From positions 17,158,749-17,222,748 of the forward strand of contig NC_061800.1 of assembly GCF_021462225.1 (NCBI RefSeq): 64,000 nt of DNA. Direction: 5' to 3'. Source of the DNA: Girardinichthys multiradiatus (taxonomy: Eukaryota > Chordata > Actinopteri > Cyprinodontiformes > Goodeidae). The position numbers and the translations under genes were made by a program. Shown here piece by piece: positions 1 to 12,869 of this stretch; the stretch's first letter is position 1; each line of letters opens with the position of its first letter. The notes beneath the pieces are model-generated. The model had not been told where the DNA came from and searched no databases. It saw only the letters and a program-made list of their open reading frames with translations.

Positions 1-1598
1 AACCCTGTGGTACTCCACAATTAACCCTGGAGTTTAAAGATGATTTATCATTTACATGAACAAACTGGAATCTGTCAGACGAATAAGATTTAAACCAGCC
101 TAGCGCTGTTCCCCTGATCCCTACAGCATATTCCAGGCTTTCTAAGAGAATATCGTGATCGTCTGTATCAAATGTAGCACTGAGATCTAACAGGACAAGT
201 ACAGACACAAGTCCATTATCTGAGGCCACAAGAATATCATTAGTGACTTTTAGCAAAGCTGTTTCAGTGCCATGATGAGCTCTGAAATGTGACTGAAACT
301 CTTCAAACAGGTCATTGCTGTGTAAATGCTCACACATTTGATCAGCAACTATTTTCTCAAGAATTTTAGATAAGAAAGGAAGATTGGATATAGGTCTGTA
401 ATTTTTCAAGTCATCTCAATCAAGCGAAGGTTTCTTAAGTAAAGGTTTAATTACAGCTACCTTAAAAGCTTGTGGTACATATCCATTTACTAAGGATAGA
501 TTAGTCATGTCTAAAATGGGGCTGGTAATCAGAGGGAACACTTCCTTGAATAATATGGTTGGGATTGGGTCTAACATACAAGTTGAAGGTTTAGATGAAG
601 CTAATATTTCTGATAACTCAGGAAGCTTCACAGGATCAATAGTCCAAACACAGATCAAGTTCTACAGTTACTTCCAATGTTGTCTCACTTGCTGAAGATG
701 AAGTAATCATTTACAGGAGTATGTCAAAGATTTTATTTTTAATAGAATCAATTTTATTTAAGAAGAATCCCATAAACTCATGACTGCTGAGAGCTAAGGG
801 AATGGATGGCTCTACAGAGCTATGACTCTGTGTAAGTTTAGCAACTGTACTAAAGAGAAACCTAGGATTATTCTTGTTCTCTTCTATTAATGATGAGAAA
901 TAAGCTGTTCTAGCTTGGCGAAGTGTCTTTTAAACAGTAGGCTATTTTTCCAGATTAAGTAAGAATTCTCTAGATGTGTAGAGCGCCATTTTCTCTCCAA
1001 TTTTCTAACATTGTGCTTTAAACTACGCCGCTCTGAATTAAACCAGGGAGCCAGCCTCCTATGAATAATTACCTTCTTTTTCAAGGGGGTGGTATTGTCT
1101 AATGCACCACACAATGATGAAGGAACACTATGAACAAGAGAATCAATTTGTGAAGGGGAAGAAACAAAATTATTGCCCTCCACTGTGTTTTTCTTTGATA
1201 ATGAGGAAATTAAAAGTGGAACAGATTCTTTAAAGGTTGTTACAGCATTGTCTGATAATGATCTACTATAAAGAAATTTTCTTTCAAGTGTGGAATACTC
1301 AGTTAAATTAAACTCAAAGGTTATTAAAAAATGGTCAGACAGGACAGGGTTATGAGAAAATATTGTTATGTCTTTACACTCAATGCCATATGTCAGCACA
1401 AGGTCCAGAGAATGAAGACAAAGGTGGGTAGGTTTGTTAATGTTTTGAGCAAAGCCAATCTAGTCCAAGATATCATTAAGGCTATATTTAGGCTATCACT
1501 TTCAGTGTCAACATGAATGTTAAAATCCCCCACTATATTAATCTTATCTGTATTTAACACTAAATTAGATAAAAGGTCTGAAAACTGATCTAAAAATC
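1..1598 (-). mobile_element. CR1-like LINE, partial (continues off left edge)
   Basis: Minus-strand remnant of a non-LTR retrotransposon ORF2. Reading leftward, the 5' portion is the end of an APE-type endonuclease (GDFNIHVD near 1530, SDHFLITFEF near 1330). Then comes a linker, and then reverse-transcriptase fingers (YRPISNLPFLSKILEKIV near 390, LLDLSATFDT near 190). The window edge cuts the frame at VNCGVPQG, just before the catalytic YADD block. Frames are broken: 887-1399 and 416-658 are open and stops lie between them. The left part of 14159-14570 is a close relative, which fixes the 5' truncation of this copy near 1598, where similarity stops. The family is judged CR1-like because the relative carries an esterase ORF1. 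Not functional. Confidence 0.8.
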
Positions 1599-1619
1599 AA
1601 TGTACATTATGACGTGGCA

Positions 1620-2310
1620 GAAGCAGTATCTGAAACAGTTAACAAAACTTTGAAATTATTTTAAACTGTTAGAGTCTGACAATGTATTCTTTGAGAGGAC
1701 AGTCACTTATCAACAAGCTGTAAAACCAAAGGAACCATTTATGATCACAGTTCTTGCTCTTGAAATAATCTGAATTATTCTTTCTACATCTATTTTTTTG
1801 GAATAATGGCTTCTTCCTCCCTGAGTGGCCTTTCAGCCCATGTCCGTAAAGGACTTTTTTAACTGTGGACTATGCCACTGTTCTATCAACCTCAGCCAAC
1901 ATCTTTGACAGGACTTTTGTTTTTTGTTCTGGTGTTGCTATGCACATTTCTTATCAACACATCATCTCTGTGACAACAAACCAGTCTTCTTCCTAAGCAA
2001 TATGATGGCTGGACAATCCCATGGTGTTTTAATTCATTGTATTTTCTTAACTAATGAATGTGGCACTTTCAAACATCTGAAAATGGCTGACATACACAAT
2101 TCTCTTCTTGATATCTTGCCTGGTTACTTTCTATTTTTCAATGATGTCACACTAGGAAGCAGTGTTTTTGAGGTGTGTCCGAAAACATACACAGGTGTAG
2201 CTTTAGGTAACTTAAATGTAATGAACCAGAAGCTTACAAAGCCATAATTTCATTAGCTGGGCTTTCTCATATTGTTTAAAGGCATAGAAAACTTTACATT
2301 TACATAAAGT
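1620..2310 (-). mobile_element. Highly decayed Tc1-like transposon remnant
   Basis: The stretch resembles the antisense of the N-terminal part and 5' leader of salmonid-type Tc1 elements in pattern (for example CCCATGGTGTTT near 2018 and TTTCAATGATGTCAC near 2135), but it is too diverged to read a transposase frame. The only open frame (1924-2247, plus) is an accident of the decayed sequence. No terminal repeats could be fixed, so the ends are approximate. Identification rests on recalled family sequence and is tentative. Confidence 0.4.
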
Positions 2311-3775
2311 AATGAAAAGCTCTCAAACATGTTTCTCATTATTCCATCGTTTGGCAAATAGAAATAAATTTGGTAATCCTCACTGACCCAAAACAGGAAA
2401 GATTTTGTATAAACGTTTTGCCTTAAAGTTGGAAAAAATGTTGTGTGTCTTTTGACACAATGTATTTAAACATCTAGTTTAAGTTGTAGGTATATTTATC
2501 TATGTACTTCAGTTATGTGGATGTGAGCCTGGGCAGTGTTATCCAAAAGCAGTAAAGTGACCCTTTGAATACGTGTATTGTAAATCTGTTATCTCTGTAT
2601 TTGCTAAAGTGTAATGATATATAAGCCGATTTCATAGTAGTATACAAATATTATTTTATTTCCTTACCAGTGTTCTCTGTTTTAGAACCATAGTTGCACA
2701 AATATAGAAACTTGTCTCCTGGCAGTTCTGTGAGCATGTACAAGTTTATATGAACCTCCCAGAAATTCCTCCTCTGCTTCCTTTGTAGAAATATGTTCCA
2801 GCTGTATTTTCAACCCACTGAATGCCAGGTTTGTAGCCATGCTGGAAATTAGCCAGGTATTGATCTGTCAGCTACAGCGTACACCAAATTCCCCTCATCC
2901 ATCTGAAATAATCCTTAAAAAATGGGATGCCCTAAAACTTACAAATAGTTGCAAGATGCTGCTGGAATAATATGGGAAATCTATGGAATGTATGCTGCAG
3001 ACAGTTGATGAAAAATCAGGAGCCTGCAGAAAACATAAATAGTGTATTGACTATTAGGGGTGCAGAGGAAAACAAAGGGAGAGAGGGATCTCTAAGGTGT
3101 GTTTGGCAGGGAAAGCCCTGCTGTGGTTATTATAATCAGTGAAGCATGCAGACAATCTCTTCTTGTTGCCCCCATTTGTCTCTCATTACTTGTTCTAAAA
3201 GCAGTCTCCATCATGTAATTAATTTTAGTATCATGGCAGGCTAATTCAAGTCTGGCATCAAAGGCCTTGAGCTACTACTGATGAGCTGGGGAAAAAATCT
3301 AATTCTTTCATTGATCTTATCTTCTTTGTGCAACTACATCAATAATCTTTAGATATGCTAATATCATTAGGAGAATCCTGCTTCATTAAAATGGGGATTG
3401 CTGTGGTTCCCTTTTTTATAGTTTCAGTTCAATCACAAGCTCAATCAGCTCAATCACAAAACTATATATTTTTTATATAGTTTAATATTATTTTTAGGGC
3501 TCACATTAGGGCTCATCAAATGTGTGTCAAACATTTGACACACTGGGTCCTTTTTTAGGGTTTTCTCTAAATTTGCAAGAAAAGGACCTGGGAAAACCAT
3601 CACAGAAGCACAGGAGCAATAGATGCCAGTATCTACATTACCAGAGTTACAGTCCATCACTTTACAGCTGGGTGCAAGGTGCTAGCAGGCAAAGTGTATA
3701 AGGAATCCCAATATGAAGTGGTGGGATTAGTGTGCAAAAACATCTGTGCCGAGCAGGGGCTAGAGATCCCCCAGT
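2311..3775. other. Non-coding stretch, nothing recognised
   Basis: AT-rich unique-looking DNA with no open frame, RNA gene or terminal repeat that I can support. It is best read as intron sequence. A short imperfect tandem of CTCAATCA-like words occurs at 3428-3460. Confidence 0.6.
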
Positions 3776-4095
<320 letters not shown>

Positions 4096-4235
4096 CATTA
4101 ACATATATACATGCACAGTATATACTGTGATTTTGCTCAGTAGACAGTAGTTATCCTACATCACCTCCCATACTTGCAGAGGCAAACTCAACTGATGTCC
4201 ACAACACAAGCAAGAGATGCTGCAGAAGTAAAAGT

Positions 4236-4940
4236 CTGCAAACGTTTTGGAATCACTTTCTCATTTAATGGTTTTCTTTATGTTCATGACCATTTACAGT
4301 GTACACTGAAGGCATCAAAACTGTGAATAAGCATTATGTAGCAAACAAAATTGTAGAAGAACTTTGTATTTTTTAATTTAGGTTTCTTAAAGTAGCCGCC
4401 CTTTGCTGTGATGACGGAAATATTAATCTTTGGTCGTCACTCAAGAAACCTCTGGGAAATTATTTCACACTTTTTGTTCGTTCATATAAGTCCATGTTTG
4501 TTCATTCATAGTTTTATTGCCTTTGGTGAGAATCCAATAAATAAATAAATAGTAAATAGTCACGAAAATAAAGAGACGCATTAAGTGGGAAAGTGTATCT
4601 GTCATGATGACATAACGATAGGAATAACGGTGCAACACAGGATATCAATGACAAGGGACCAGTGATAATAAATGACAACTAAACAGCCTAAATACAAATG
4701 GAAATACAGGGTGAACCAATGAACAGAGCGACTAGGATTAAGAACACCTGTTCTTAATCAAGGGAAACTAAGAACAGGTGTGGAACAGACTGCAGGGAGT
4801 GAGACCAATTAACAAATTAAACCCTGAACAGAAGGTAAACAAAGGACCAGACTAAGTGAAATGAACAAAACCACAAACACCAAACTTAAATATTGGAAGG
4901 ATACGACAGTATCTAAAATGTTTGACTGGTAGTTTATATA
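4236..4940. mobile_element. Tc1-derived MITE with a second repeat inserted
   Basis: The left arm (4236-4430) and right arm (4490-4598 plus 4909-4940) are inverted relatives of a Tc1 terminal repeat. The left arm reads TTTTGGAATCACTTTCTCATT and so on, with ACTGAAGGCATCAAAACTGTG near 4305. The right arm ends in TGTTTGACTGGTAGT. There is no transposase between the arms, so this is a non-autonomous derivative. The right arm is split by the repeat at 4599-4908. Ends are approximate. Confidence 0.55.
4599..4908. repeat. TGTCATGA-ended dispersed repeat, copy 1
   Basis: Inserted in the right arm of the Tc1-derived MITE; GTATCT occurs on both sides (4595-4600 and 4907-4913), a possible target duplication. 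The interior shares blocks with 8215-8482, including ACAGGGTGAACCAATGAACAG near 4705 and GACCAATTAACAAATTAAAC near 4803. No coding potential. The family is not identified; short inverted ends (CTGTC-like) would fit a small DNA transposon, but an LTR fragment is also possible. Confidence 0.5.
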
Positions 4941-5100
4941 AATAAATAATTATACCGATGCTGGCAAATTTTTCTGGTCGGCATTAATCATTATGATTTA
5001 TTGTCACAGCAGCCCTATTGCTTTGAGTTCATCAGCTCTGAGAACATCAGAAATTCACAATTGACTTCTTTACATGGTCATCTCTTAAACATGGACAACA

Positions 5101-6243
5101 TACTCTCACAGGCCACTTCATTAGGCACACCTTACTAGTACCGGATTGGACCCCCTTTGCCTTCAGAACTCCCTTAATCCTTTGTGGCATAGATTCAACA
5201 AGGTACTGGAAACATTCATCAGAGTTCGGTCCATATTGACATGATAGCATCACACAGATGATGCAGATTTGTCAGCTGCACATCCATGATGCGAATCTCC
5301 CGTTCCACTACATCCCAAAGGTGCTCTATTGGATTGAGATCTGGTGACTGTGGAGGCCATTTGAGTACAGTGAACTCATTGTCATGTTCAAGTAACCAGT
5401 CTGAGATGTTTCGTGCTTTATGACATGGCGCATTATCCTACTGGAAGTAACCACCAAAAGATGTGTACACTGTGGTCATAAAGGGATTGACATGGTCAGC
5501 AACAATACTCAGGTAGACTGTGGCGTTGACATGATGCTCAATTGGTTCTAAGGGGCCCAAAGTGTGCCAAGAAAATATCCCCTAAATAACGCCAAATTCT
5601 GACCCTACCATCCGAATGTTGCAGCAGAAATTGAGACTCATCAGAAAAGGCAACGTTTTTCCTATCTTCTATTGTCCATTTTTGGTGATCCTGTGCAAAT
5701 TGTAGCCTCAGTTTCCTGTTCTTAGCTGACAGGAGTGGCCCCCGGTGTGGTCTGCTGCTGCTGTAGCCCTTCCGCCTCAAGGTTCGATGTGTTGTGTGTT
5801 CAGAGATGCTCTTCTGCATGCCTTGGTTGTACGAGTGGTTATTTGAGTTACTGTTGCCTTTCTATCAGCTCGAACCAGTCTGGCCATTCTCCTCTGACCT
5901 CTGGCATCAACACGGCATTTGCGCCCACAGAACTGCCGCTCACTGGATATTTTCTCTTTTTCTGACCATTCTCTGTAAACCCTAGAGATGGTGGTGCGTG
6001 AAAATCCCAGTAGATCAGCAGTTTCTGAAATACTCAGACCAGCACCAGCAACCATGCCATGTGCAAAGTCACTTAAATCACCTTTCTTCCCCATTCTGAT
6101 GCTCGGTTTGAACTGCAGCAAATTGTCTTGACCATGTCTACATGCCTAAATGCATTAAGTTGCTGCCATAAGATTGGCTGATTAGAAATTTGCGTTAACA
6201 AGCAGTTGGACAGGTGTACCTAATAAAGTGGCCAGTGAGTGTA
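5101..6243 (-). mobile_element. Tc1/mariner element, DD36E type, defective
   Basis: Bounded by TA dinucleotides and by related inverted ends: right end (as read on the minus strand) CACTCACTGGCCACTTTATT, left end CTCTCACAGGCCACTTCATT. The terminal repeats have drifted, which argues for an older insertion than the Passport-like copies. It encloses one broken transposase gene on the minus strand. A second copy of the same family lies at 28353-29306. The 36-residue Asp-to-Glu spacing matches what is described for the Incomer (DD36E) group of vertebrate Tc1 elements; the name is inferred. Confidence 0.85.
5135..6094 (-). pseudogene. DD36E transposase pseudogene
   Basis: A DNA transposase that would cut and paste its own element at TA sites. 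The start is placed at the ATG at 6094 (MGKKGDLSDFAHGM), followed by a paired-type helix-turn-helix region (LSISETADLLGFSRTTISRV) and the GRK motif. Lesions are visible. A one-base loss near 5822 shifts the frame (the sister copy reads CGTTACAACC, this one CGTACAACC). A deletion of roughly 75 bases follows RVRIW. A TAG stop immediately precedes the second catalytic Asp (YFQ-stop-DNAPCH), and a one-base loss occurs near the C-terminus. First Asp (SDESQF), second Asp (DNAPCH) and Glu (NPIEHLW) can all still be located, 36 residues apart for the last two. Dead. Confidence 0.85.
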
Positions 6244-7194
6244 TTAAAGTGCAATAAACATTGCAGCATCAATGTGTGCAAGATCAGAAAGCATTCATGC
6301 AATATTTGGTTGGCTATTACTTATCAAGTGCTATGCATTTGCCCTCTTCCTTCAAATAATATATTTTGCCAGTTTAATAACTTTCGCTTGATGCCCATAA
6401 CTGATGTTGAAGATTGTGACTGCAATGGTAAAGTGGAAAGATGTGAGGACATACACAGGACATGAAAAGTCAATAATCATTACCGATATAACCATCAATC
6501 ATTATCATATTTGACAATTATCAATATTCAACAATAATGTCACAATGCCATGTTTTCTAAAATTTTGTAGCTCTTTTATCCACCTTAGCATTCTGTTTTC
6601 AATCCCAGCTTGTCACATGTAATTACTTGATTAGCATCTTGCTAATGTATTTAATATCTGACTCTCTTTAAGCATATATTTTAAATGCAGAGCAGTTCCT
6701 AAAGAAGGGCTACAAGACCCTCTCCAAAGGTTTTATCTTACTGAAATCCTTATTTTAGGACTGATCACTGTGTTAGTTAGAAGCTTGAGAAGCTTGTTGC
6801 GCTGTTAGTAAGTTTGCCCTCTAACTTCTATTTAACATTGTAACTGAGTGGCTGACCAAATATTAGCTGCCAAAAGTGCTGCCTATTGACCAAACACTTC
6901 ATGATGCCTTCTCTTCCTCCTTCATTGTGTGCTTCTTTAAAATCTGATGTGAAACACCATGCTTTGACAATAGACCTTAAAGATTTTTTGCTGCTAGTTT
7001 AGTAATGCATCGGTCAGTCAGCCACGACGATGGCTAGTTACCACAATATTAAGGATCACTTGTCAAAAATGTTATTCACTTTAGCAAATGATTTCTAAAT
7101 TATGATTATGTTAAAATAGGGTTTTATTATATTTAGCTAATTTGACCTTAATTCAAATTCTTCAAAACAAACCTTGGTTCTTAAAAAACATATT
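6244..7194. other. Non-coding stretch, nothing recognised
   Basis: AT-rich sequence without supported genes or clear repeats. Short open frames here lack any recognisable domain or codon signal. Confidence 0.6.
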
Positions 7195-7266
7195 CATGCT
7201 CGTCATCGTTGTCGTCTTCGTCTTCCGCTTTATCCGGGACCAGGTTGCGGGGGCAGCAGACTCAGA
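7195..7266 (-). mobile_element. Rex3-like LINE, 3'-terminal fragment only
   Basis: About 70 bases match the reverse complement of the 3' end of the full-length Rex3-like element at 42840-42895. The shared words are CTGCCCCCGC, CCCGGTCCTGGATAAAGCGG and GAAGACGA, here in inverted form as TCTTCCGCTTTATCCGGGAC and GGGGGCAGCAGACTCAG. This is an extremely 5'-truncated retrotransposition product with a degenerate simple-repeat tail (GTCGTCTTCG-like). Confidence 0.85.
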
Positions 7267-8214
7267 ATTTGTTAGTTCACCCTTAATTTCTTTTTTGCTT
7301 ATTACATATGATATCCTCATATTTTATATTATTAATGCTTTTAAATCCGGGCTTCATCTTACAAAAGAAGCTTGCTTTAAAATACCACTCTACACCAACA
7401 TGCTACAGTGATTATGCACGTTTTTACTTCACCAGTCTTGTTCTTGACCCTTTTGCAAAAAAGAAGCTTAAAGAGATTATTGCTTTTGGCTTAGAGGTTT
7501 TCAAATGTATCCCTCAAGTGGAGTCAGAAGAAATGGAATACAACTGGTCTTTGACTGATGTCTTGAGGAGGGTGTTCATAGTTGTGGCATATTGAAGATC
7601 AAGGCTTATCGTAGAGGCACTTCAGTAGATTTCAACAAAACCAGCCTTTGTAGCAGCTGGTGGGGTAGAATTTGATGCAAAGGGAGGCTTTAGGTGAAGC
7701 ATTATGTTTAAGCATTATGTCTGCAGTATGTATTAACTGAGTATGATTATGTAAGGATTATATATAACTCCATATATAGAGTAGTTTGTACTTTCCATAA
7801 ATGATCCTGTAGGCTTTATAGAACATTTTCTTTTTGTGCAGATGGTTACACTTGTACGTATTTTGTTTTGTTTTTTATTTCCTGTGTTCTCCAAATTCAT
7901 GTGTTTCATATGGTGGTTCTTTTCTAGCCTGCATGTTTGTTTCTTTTCTTTTGCAGATATTGTATGACTGACTCCAGGATAAGCCACAAATAGAACACAC
8001 ACACACTATCCCTACAAGGGAAAGTTAAGAAAAAAAAGAAAAGATTTATATTAAAGTGTCGAAAGTGCAGGATCAGAAAGGGGTTGAATTCAAATATCTT
8101 TGTTATATCAAAGTCCAATGCAATGACCTACTGTCATATTTCGAGTTTAAACTGGACTAGATTGCAAAAGAGTCACCAGGAGGCTGACTATTACAAGTAA
8201 GTTGCCTGGTTTTC
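7267..8214. other. Non-coding stretch, nothing recognised
   Basis: No gene, RNA or repeat that I can support. A pyrimidine-rich tract occurs near 7855-7955. Confidence 0.55.
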
Positions 8215-8482
8215 AACCAGATCATTGATTTCTCAACCTCAGGACATAGAATAAGAACAACACAGGGAAAAACAGAAGGATCAGGGTACAAAAACAAACA
8301 GAATACAGGGAGAACCAATGAACAGAGGGACAGAGTAATCACAGGGAACAATTAACAGTTGTGGGTCAGACTGCTAGGATAACCAATTAACAAATCCAAA
8401 CACAGAACTAAGGGTAAACAATGACTGAACCAGGACTAAATAAACCAGACACAACCTAAAACACAGACAGATCATGACACCT
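8215..8482. repeat. TGTCATGA-ended dispersed repeat, copy 2
   Basis: Shares ordered blocks with 4599-4908: ACAGGGAGAACCAATGAACAG near 8305, GGTCAGACTGC near 8365, CCAATTAACAAATCC near 8382 and AAGGGTAAACAATGAC near 8411. It ends in GATCATGACA at 8472-8481, which mirrors the start of copy 1. Non-coding. Confidence 0.6.
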
Positions 8483-9659
8483 ATGTTCTCCAGAAAAGTT
8501 CTTTTAACCTTAACCGATAAACATTGTATTTGTGACTTTTTTTAAAAACGATAACAGACTGTTTTATACATGTTAATCAGAGATGCACAGAATAGAGATT
8601 TTGTGACCCATTTATGATCTCTGTTTAGATAAAGTGCTAAACTGCCAATGCCGATTTATCTTAAAAATCTTGAAATAACAGCTTAAAAATATAGTTTTCT
8701 GCTTTCTGCACAAGTAGAAAACAAATGTATTCACAAACGAAAGTTATGGTATAAGTAATCCTTTTCTTGAAAACAGGACTGCTAATTAAACAGAAAGACA
8801 ACATGGTTATGAAAGATTTGAATGTGCCTTAAGCTGGTTAAGCATGTTACTGATTAGCGTAGTTAAAAAATAAGTTTTTGTTTTTCTTCAAGAATGAGGT
8901 TGAAATCTCAAAAGGATTAAACAGAGAACTTTTCGATAATACATTCAGCCTTCCTGTTATCTGCTGAAGTCCCACCCTTTGTTACCTTCATAGAAAATAC
9001 AGTTTCCTTTTCAGGAGCTTCCTAAACCCCTTGTGCTCTCCCTGGCATATTTTTCAACCATCTCAGTCTTTTTCCTTCAGTAACAACTTCTACAACAATA
9101 ATTGTTGTTGTTAGTGTGACCTTTTTGTGCTCCAAGTATGTGCAACAACAAAAACAGTATAACTGATGCTAAAGAAATGTTTATAATTTCTCCATAGGTG
9201 TCACAGTGCCCCACAAAATACTATGTTGCGGAACAGGAAACACAACAAAAATCTGTTAAGTTTCAAGAGTTTGTGTGAAACCACTTCCAGAAAAATATAA
9301 TTGGGTAAACATATTGAAATTAATGTATTTATTTATTGCTGTGTCTCATATGTTCTGGAAATGACTAAAGGTAAAATAAGAACAAAGTCAGTTTCCTGCC
9401 TGAGGGTATTTTTTATTTTTTTTTGCATAGGGCCAATAAAACCAAGATCTGCACACCTTTACACATTAAGCAACTCGTGATTACCAACAAACCATTCTAC
9501 AAGGTTATGAAATAAATGCCTGGTTGTTTAGAAACATTCCATGCTTTGGTATTGACATAAAAGAAAGACCTCTGCCCATAACACAGTTGCATATGTCCCT
9601 TTTTACCAGACCTACAGGAACGGCCATTTCCAAGATTGGGTTTTGGCATCAGAGCAAAT
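8483..9659. other. Non-coding stretch, nothing recognised
   Basis: Unique-looking AT-rich DNA. I see no open frame with coding character and no terminal repeats. Confidence 0.55.
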
Positions 9660-11280
9660 AGGGCTATACTATTGGCACTATAAATATTTTTAAATACAAT
9701 TTAGTACCATTCTGTAAAATATAATTTTGAAAAGTTGGGTTTCTTAAAAAAGTTATAGAATTTGATATAACTAAATGTTTCCTAGATGGGAAAAAATACA
9801 TACATTCAGTTTTCTTGACATTATTTAATAAATGATTATCTTGCAGCCAGCAATGCAGTTGCTGAAGATTTTTATGTAATTGACTATTAATAGATACAAT
9901 ATTTGAGCCAGACACAAAGATAACAGTATCATCAGCATACATTAAAGTACTGAAGTGACTAAGTACATTAGGAATATCATTGATATATAATAGAAAAAGT
10001 AATGGCCCGTGTCCTGGGTCTTCCTCTGGGCCTCCTCCTGGTGGGAGGTGCCCGGAACGACTCCCCAGGGAGGCGTCCAGGAGGCATCCTAACCAGATGC
10101 CCGAGCCACCTCATCTGGCTCCTCTCAATGTGAGGAAGCAGCAGCTCTACTCTGAGTCCCTCCTGGATGACCGAGGAGGCACTTTACCCTTTGCCGGCTC
10201 AAGACAGTGGCCTCGGACTTGGAGGCACTGATTCTTATCCTGGCCCCTTCACACTTGGCTGCGAACTGCTCCAGTGAGAGCTGTAGATCACGAGCTGATG
10301 AAGCCAATAGGACCGCATCATCCGCAAAAAGCAGTAACGCAATCCTAAGATTGGAGGGTGTAGAGCTGGTCCAGTGTTAGTACCAGCTGAAATAATTTGC
10401 CCTTTTGAAGTACAGTTGTTTAGCTTTACATAATTCAGCATTACATTTATTTCAATAATGATTAAAGCACAACCTATTTTCAGGTGTTTTTGATATTCTG
10501 TAAGCTTTCAAGGAAGAAGCTTTCAACTTTAGAAGATGTATTATTGAAGCATTCAACCATGGTGTTTTATTTTGCCAGATCGGAATTTTACAAATTTAAA
10601 TATATTTCTGGAGTATAGTATGCAATTTATTAGAAAGATTTGATCAAATATGATCAGGATCAAGAAATATCTTCACTACCAATAAGTATTTTGAATTTTG
10701 GCATTAATTTGGATTAGTTTTGAATTTGGAATCTTTTTAAGAGAATTATGTATATGACATAAATAAGTGAATGATCTGAAACAGGAGTATTTATCATTCC
10801 AGATATACCATACCTGAAGGGGCAGTTTGTAAATATTAGATGCAAAATGGAATTGCACGTTTTACCAAATCTAGCTTGTACCTTGATTAGCTGTTGAAGC
10901 CCCAGCATTGTAGCCATAGCTTTTAAAAATTTAGAAGATTTACCTGTCCAATTCATATTGATGTCACCAAGAATCACAAACTCTTTTGTTTTTACACCCT
11001 TTATAATGTCAGAGAGCTGCATTAAATATGTAGCTGAATTTACATTAGGAGGCTTGTATGAAACAACTGTCATTAAGAATTGATTGGGGGACTTAATTAC
11101 CAATTGCAAAAATTCAGATTCAGTTTAAAGTTCTGTTATGAGATGTGAATATTATTTATGTACTTAGACCCTAACACCACCTCCAAATGTATCCTTGTGG
11201 TCTCGCCAATACAACAAAGTTGAGATAAAACTGCATTAAAGCTTTCCCCTTTGAGAGTACACCGGAGCAGGAGCTCAATA
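9660..11280 (-). mobile_element. Decayed LINE remnant split by a Rex3 fragment
   Basis: Two blocks of one minus-strand LINE. 10370-11280 carries an endonuclease segment (EFVILGDINMNW near 10960, VSDHSLIYV near 10750). 9664-10008 carries the RT catalytic region (PLLFLLYINDIP near 9990, MYADDTVIF near 9935) and a following thumb-like part (SFLRNPTF). The RT fingers are missing, and the gap is filled by Rex3-like sequence of the same strand. Many stops. The clade is not certain; jockey/Rex1-like is possible. Confidence 0.65.
10001..10355 (-). mobile_element. Rex3-like LINE fragment, internally deleted
   Basis: On the minus strand it reads from the RT catalytic region (ASSARDLQLSLEQFAAKCEG, after a DDAVLL-like block; compare FADDVVLLAP in the copy at 42100) through SKSEATVLSRQRV. 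It then jumps straight to the C-terminal HLR...PREASRR-like block (compare HLYRLPPESLPREVFQARP near 42650). The middle part with YLGVLF is absent. It sits exactly where the older LINE at 9660-11280 is interrupted. Confidence 0.8.
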
Positions 11281-12869
11281 TATAACCAATATGTCAATTA
11301 GAGTAAACCCCCAAAACACCCATCATTCCACCTTCTTTCCACATCTTTTATTCCAAAGTGTTGAAAGTCAGTGCTTTGGCATTTCAGAATCGAGCTCTCT
11401 AAGGTATTGATTGACAGGATTTGGCTTCTTGCTGAACTCAGTGATGGGCAGGCCAGTTGCTTTCGGGGTTTCTTTCTGGCTGACTGGTTGACTCACTTAG
11501 CCTTTCCGCAAGAGACACAGGGTGTTGGGGAATCCTCAGCTGTCATCTGCAGATGAGGATGAGGGCTTTGGCAGCTTGTCAGAGAGGTTTCAGGAGAGAT
11601 TTATGTTGTGAAATGGTCCCTCTGCAGTAAAACTTTAAAAATATCAAAGCAAAAGAGGGCTCTCTGCTGCCAAATAGCTTAGTTTTACTACACATGAAAG
11701 CTGAAAGCTTAAAAAAAGCTAAAAAATGCAGCTTTTCTGATTAAGCTATAGCAGGTTATTATAGTATAGTAAATCAACTGATAAAAATTGGTTAATGAAA
11801 AATTCACATATCCTTAAAAAGCTACAGCATTAAATATTATATGTATGTACATGGAACATACATAAGTGATTACATTTATTTTGGCTACATCACAGAAAAA
11901 AAACCTGCCATGTTCTAAGATCCTTGTGCATCCTTTGGCCCCTCATGAATTACTCAGCTTTAATACTTGGCATCGGTTAAACCATGCAAAATCTAAATGT
12001 TCTTATACTTGTGATAAGAGGTGGTGTTTCCATTCAATTTTACATCAAACCTAGTCCAAACCCAGTACTGTAATTGCACCGTGTTACATTTTAACTGTAT
12101 GCACATAACCTCTGCTGTGCCATTCCACCCACTCAGTGCGAAGGTGTCACAAAAGATGAAAGAGCAAACAATGCAGGTGTGACAGACAAAATTGCACCTG
12201 TTTTTCCTCTGCCTCTGCTTCTATGAAAATATAACCTTTTATACCTCAGCAAGATGAGTGGTTTATTTATGATTGTAATGTCGTTTTTTTTCTATTTTTG
12301 ATTTACCTTCAGCTCTTGCCCATGGGACTGAACAATAGGTTAGCTATGATAAAGCCTTGATGACATCAAGATGAGTTATTTAATAGCTCAGCAGAGCAGC
12401 CTGATCCTGTCACGAGATGCAAGATTAGCCTTGAATGCATGGGCCATTTATAATCGATTGACATTGCTATATATGTCACATCGTACTACCACTAAGACTC
12501 TACAGACACCTATCAGTGAGTTTCAAACTCACACAACTGCTCATTAAATAATAAAGAAAACCATTCTTCAATACATGGATATACAGCTCATATTTGGTTA
12601 CAGTTATTATATTCCACTGACTTGCATTTAGGATTGTTTATGGTAAGGTACTGATTGTGAGAGCTAGATTTTATTTTGGAGGCATTCTGCTTGCAAATAA
12701 TTTTACTGTTATTATTACCAGCAAAAACTAATTGATGTTGTAATAGGGAATGGATATTACAGGTCTTATATACAGAGGTACACCAGCTTCCGAATGGATA
12801 CGTTGTTTGTTTACGTTGTTTGTTTAGTCTTTAGTATTTTACCTTTCTGTGCACGTCTGCAAAATTTTA
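11281..12869. other. Non-coding stretch, nothing recognised
   Basis: Intron-like DNA with no supported gene. Small open frames (for example 11371-11556) have no recognisable domain. Confidence 0.6.
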
